From: Intoshia linei
Lineage: Eukaryota; Orthonectida; Rhopaluridae
Assembly: GCA_001642005.1 (NCBI GenBank)
Contig: LWCA01000704.1
Span: 1-20,038 of the forward strand
Length of the DNA stretch: 20,038 bases
Direction of reading: 5' to 3'
A model generated the notes under the pieces. It ran no database searches and was not told where the DNA came from. It worked only from the letters and a program-made list of their open reading frames with translations. Both the position numbers and the translations under genes were made by a program. Below are positions 19,594-20,038 of the stretch, piece after piece; the first letter of the stretch is position 1, and every line of letters begins with the position of its first letter.

Positions 19594-20038
19594 ACGTCAA
19601 TTAGACAAACACATCCTAACTTATATAAAATGCGACGCGATTTTTGTTTACGTATCTGTCTGTGTTACTTTTTTAAAATAACTAGCACTTTTAGAATTTT
19701 TTAAAGACCACATTTCAATTACAGTTTTTACCGGGGCGTATAATAACAAAAATTTCAACCTCCCAATATCACATCTTAAGGGTCAAAAACCCCCGTTGTC
19801 CCGCTTTTTGAAAATTAAACGAGTTGAAAAATTTAAAATAATATATACACTGATGAGGATTTTAAAATCATAAACATTATCATAAATTTAAATTTGATAA
19901 AAAATATCTTCATGGCCAAAACCACAAATTCCCTTCCCTTTTTTTTTTGAAAACAATCCTAGATTTTCAAAAAATTTACAAGTAGTAGAATTGTATCATG
20001 TTAACACACATAAAAAATTTCAATCCGAATAAGTGACG
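19594..20038. other. Right edge, no gene recognised
   Basis: AT-rich DNA with two GC-richer patches: ACGTATCTGTCTGTGTTAC near 19650 and a C-rich stretch around 19785-19803. I see no coding frame and no DDX1 5' exon on the minus strand. Confidence 0.5.

Noticed and set aside
19640-19680. ACGTATCTGTCTGTGTTAC as a possible transposon end
   Set aside because: No inverted or direct partner found in the window, so it cannot be supported.

Overview
This window looks like nuclear DNA of an insect, most likely an aphid or a close hemipteran relative. It is very AT-rich, has small exons with GT-AG introns, contains several small non-autonomous DNA transposons, and carries decayed genes of repeat families that I remember from aphid and other arthropod assemblies. 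The aphid assignment is inference; no marker in the window proves it. There is no bacterial operon, rRNA, tRNA or CRISPR array.

The one substantial cellular gene is on the minus strand from 18716 down to 10675. It is DDX1, the DEAD-box RNA helicase with a SPRY domain inserted between helicase motifs I and Ia. I could place 13 exons, and their phases agree at every junction. Together they encode about 716 residues, from the Walker A motif to the stop codon. Only the N-terminal exons (about 44 residues in human DDX1, including the Q motif) are missing; I see no trace of them up to 20038. Motifs I, II (DEAD), III (SAT), V and VI are intact. Motif IVa (HSGK where relatives have HGDR) and motif Ia (PFRELA) are altered. 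One donor site is ambiguous because the exon frame runs into a stop before the strongest-looking donor.

The helicase introns carry foreign DNA. The 3.0-kb intron after the Walker A microexon holds a pogo/Tigger-like end pair, an unidentified decayed gene (about 15.88-16.99 kb, plus strand) and a decayed copy of an uncharacterised repeat gene (about 17.53-18.58 kb, plus strand). Upstream of the microexon lies a decayed transposase-like gene (18.86-19.59 kb, plus strand), probably a DDE_Tnp_4 relative. A 516-bp hAT-like element with target-site duplications sits in another intron.

The left half (0.2-10.6 kb) has no recognisable cellular gene. It contains a short gene fragment at the left edge, a 30-bp hAT relic made of two abutting terminal repeats, three hAT-like elements (3436-3635, 7937-8232, 8682-9080), a separate 312-bp element with a perfect 7-bp duplication, and a dispersed repeat with about five copies. 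Two of the hAT elements sit at the same position in two copies of that repeat. The degenerate motif TAGNNNGTAA also recurs far more often than composition predicts.
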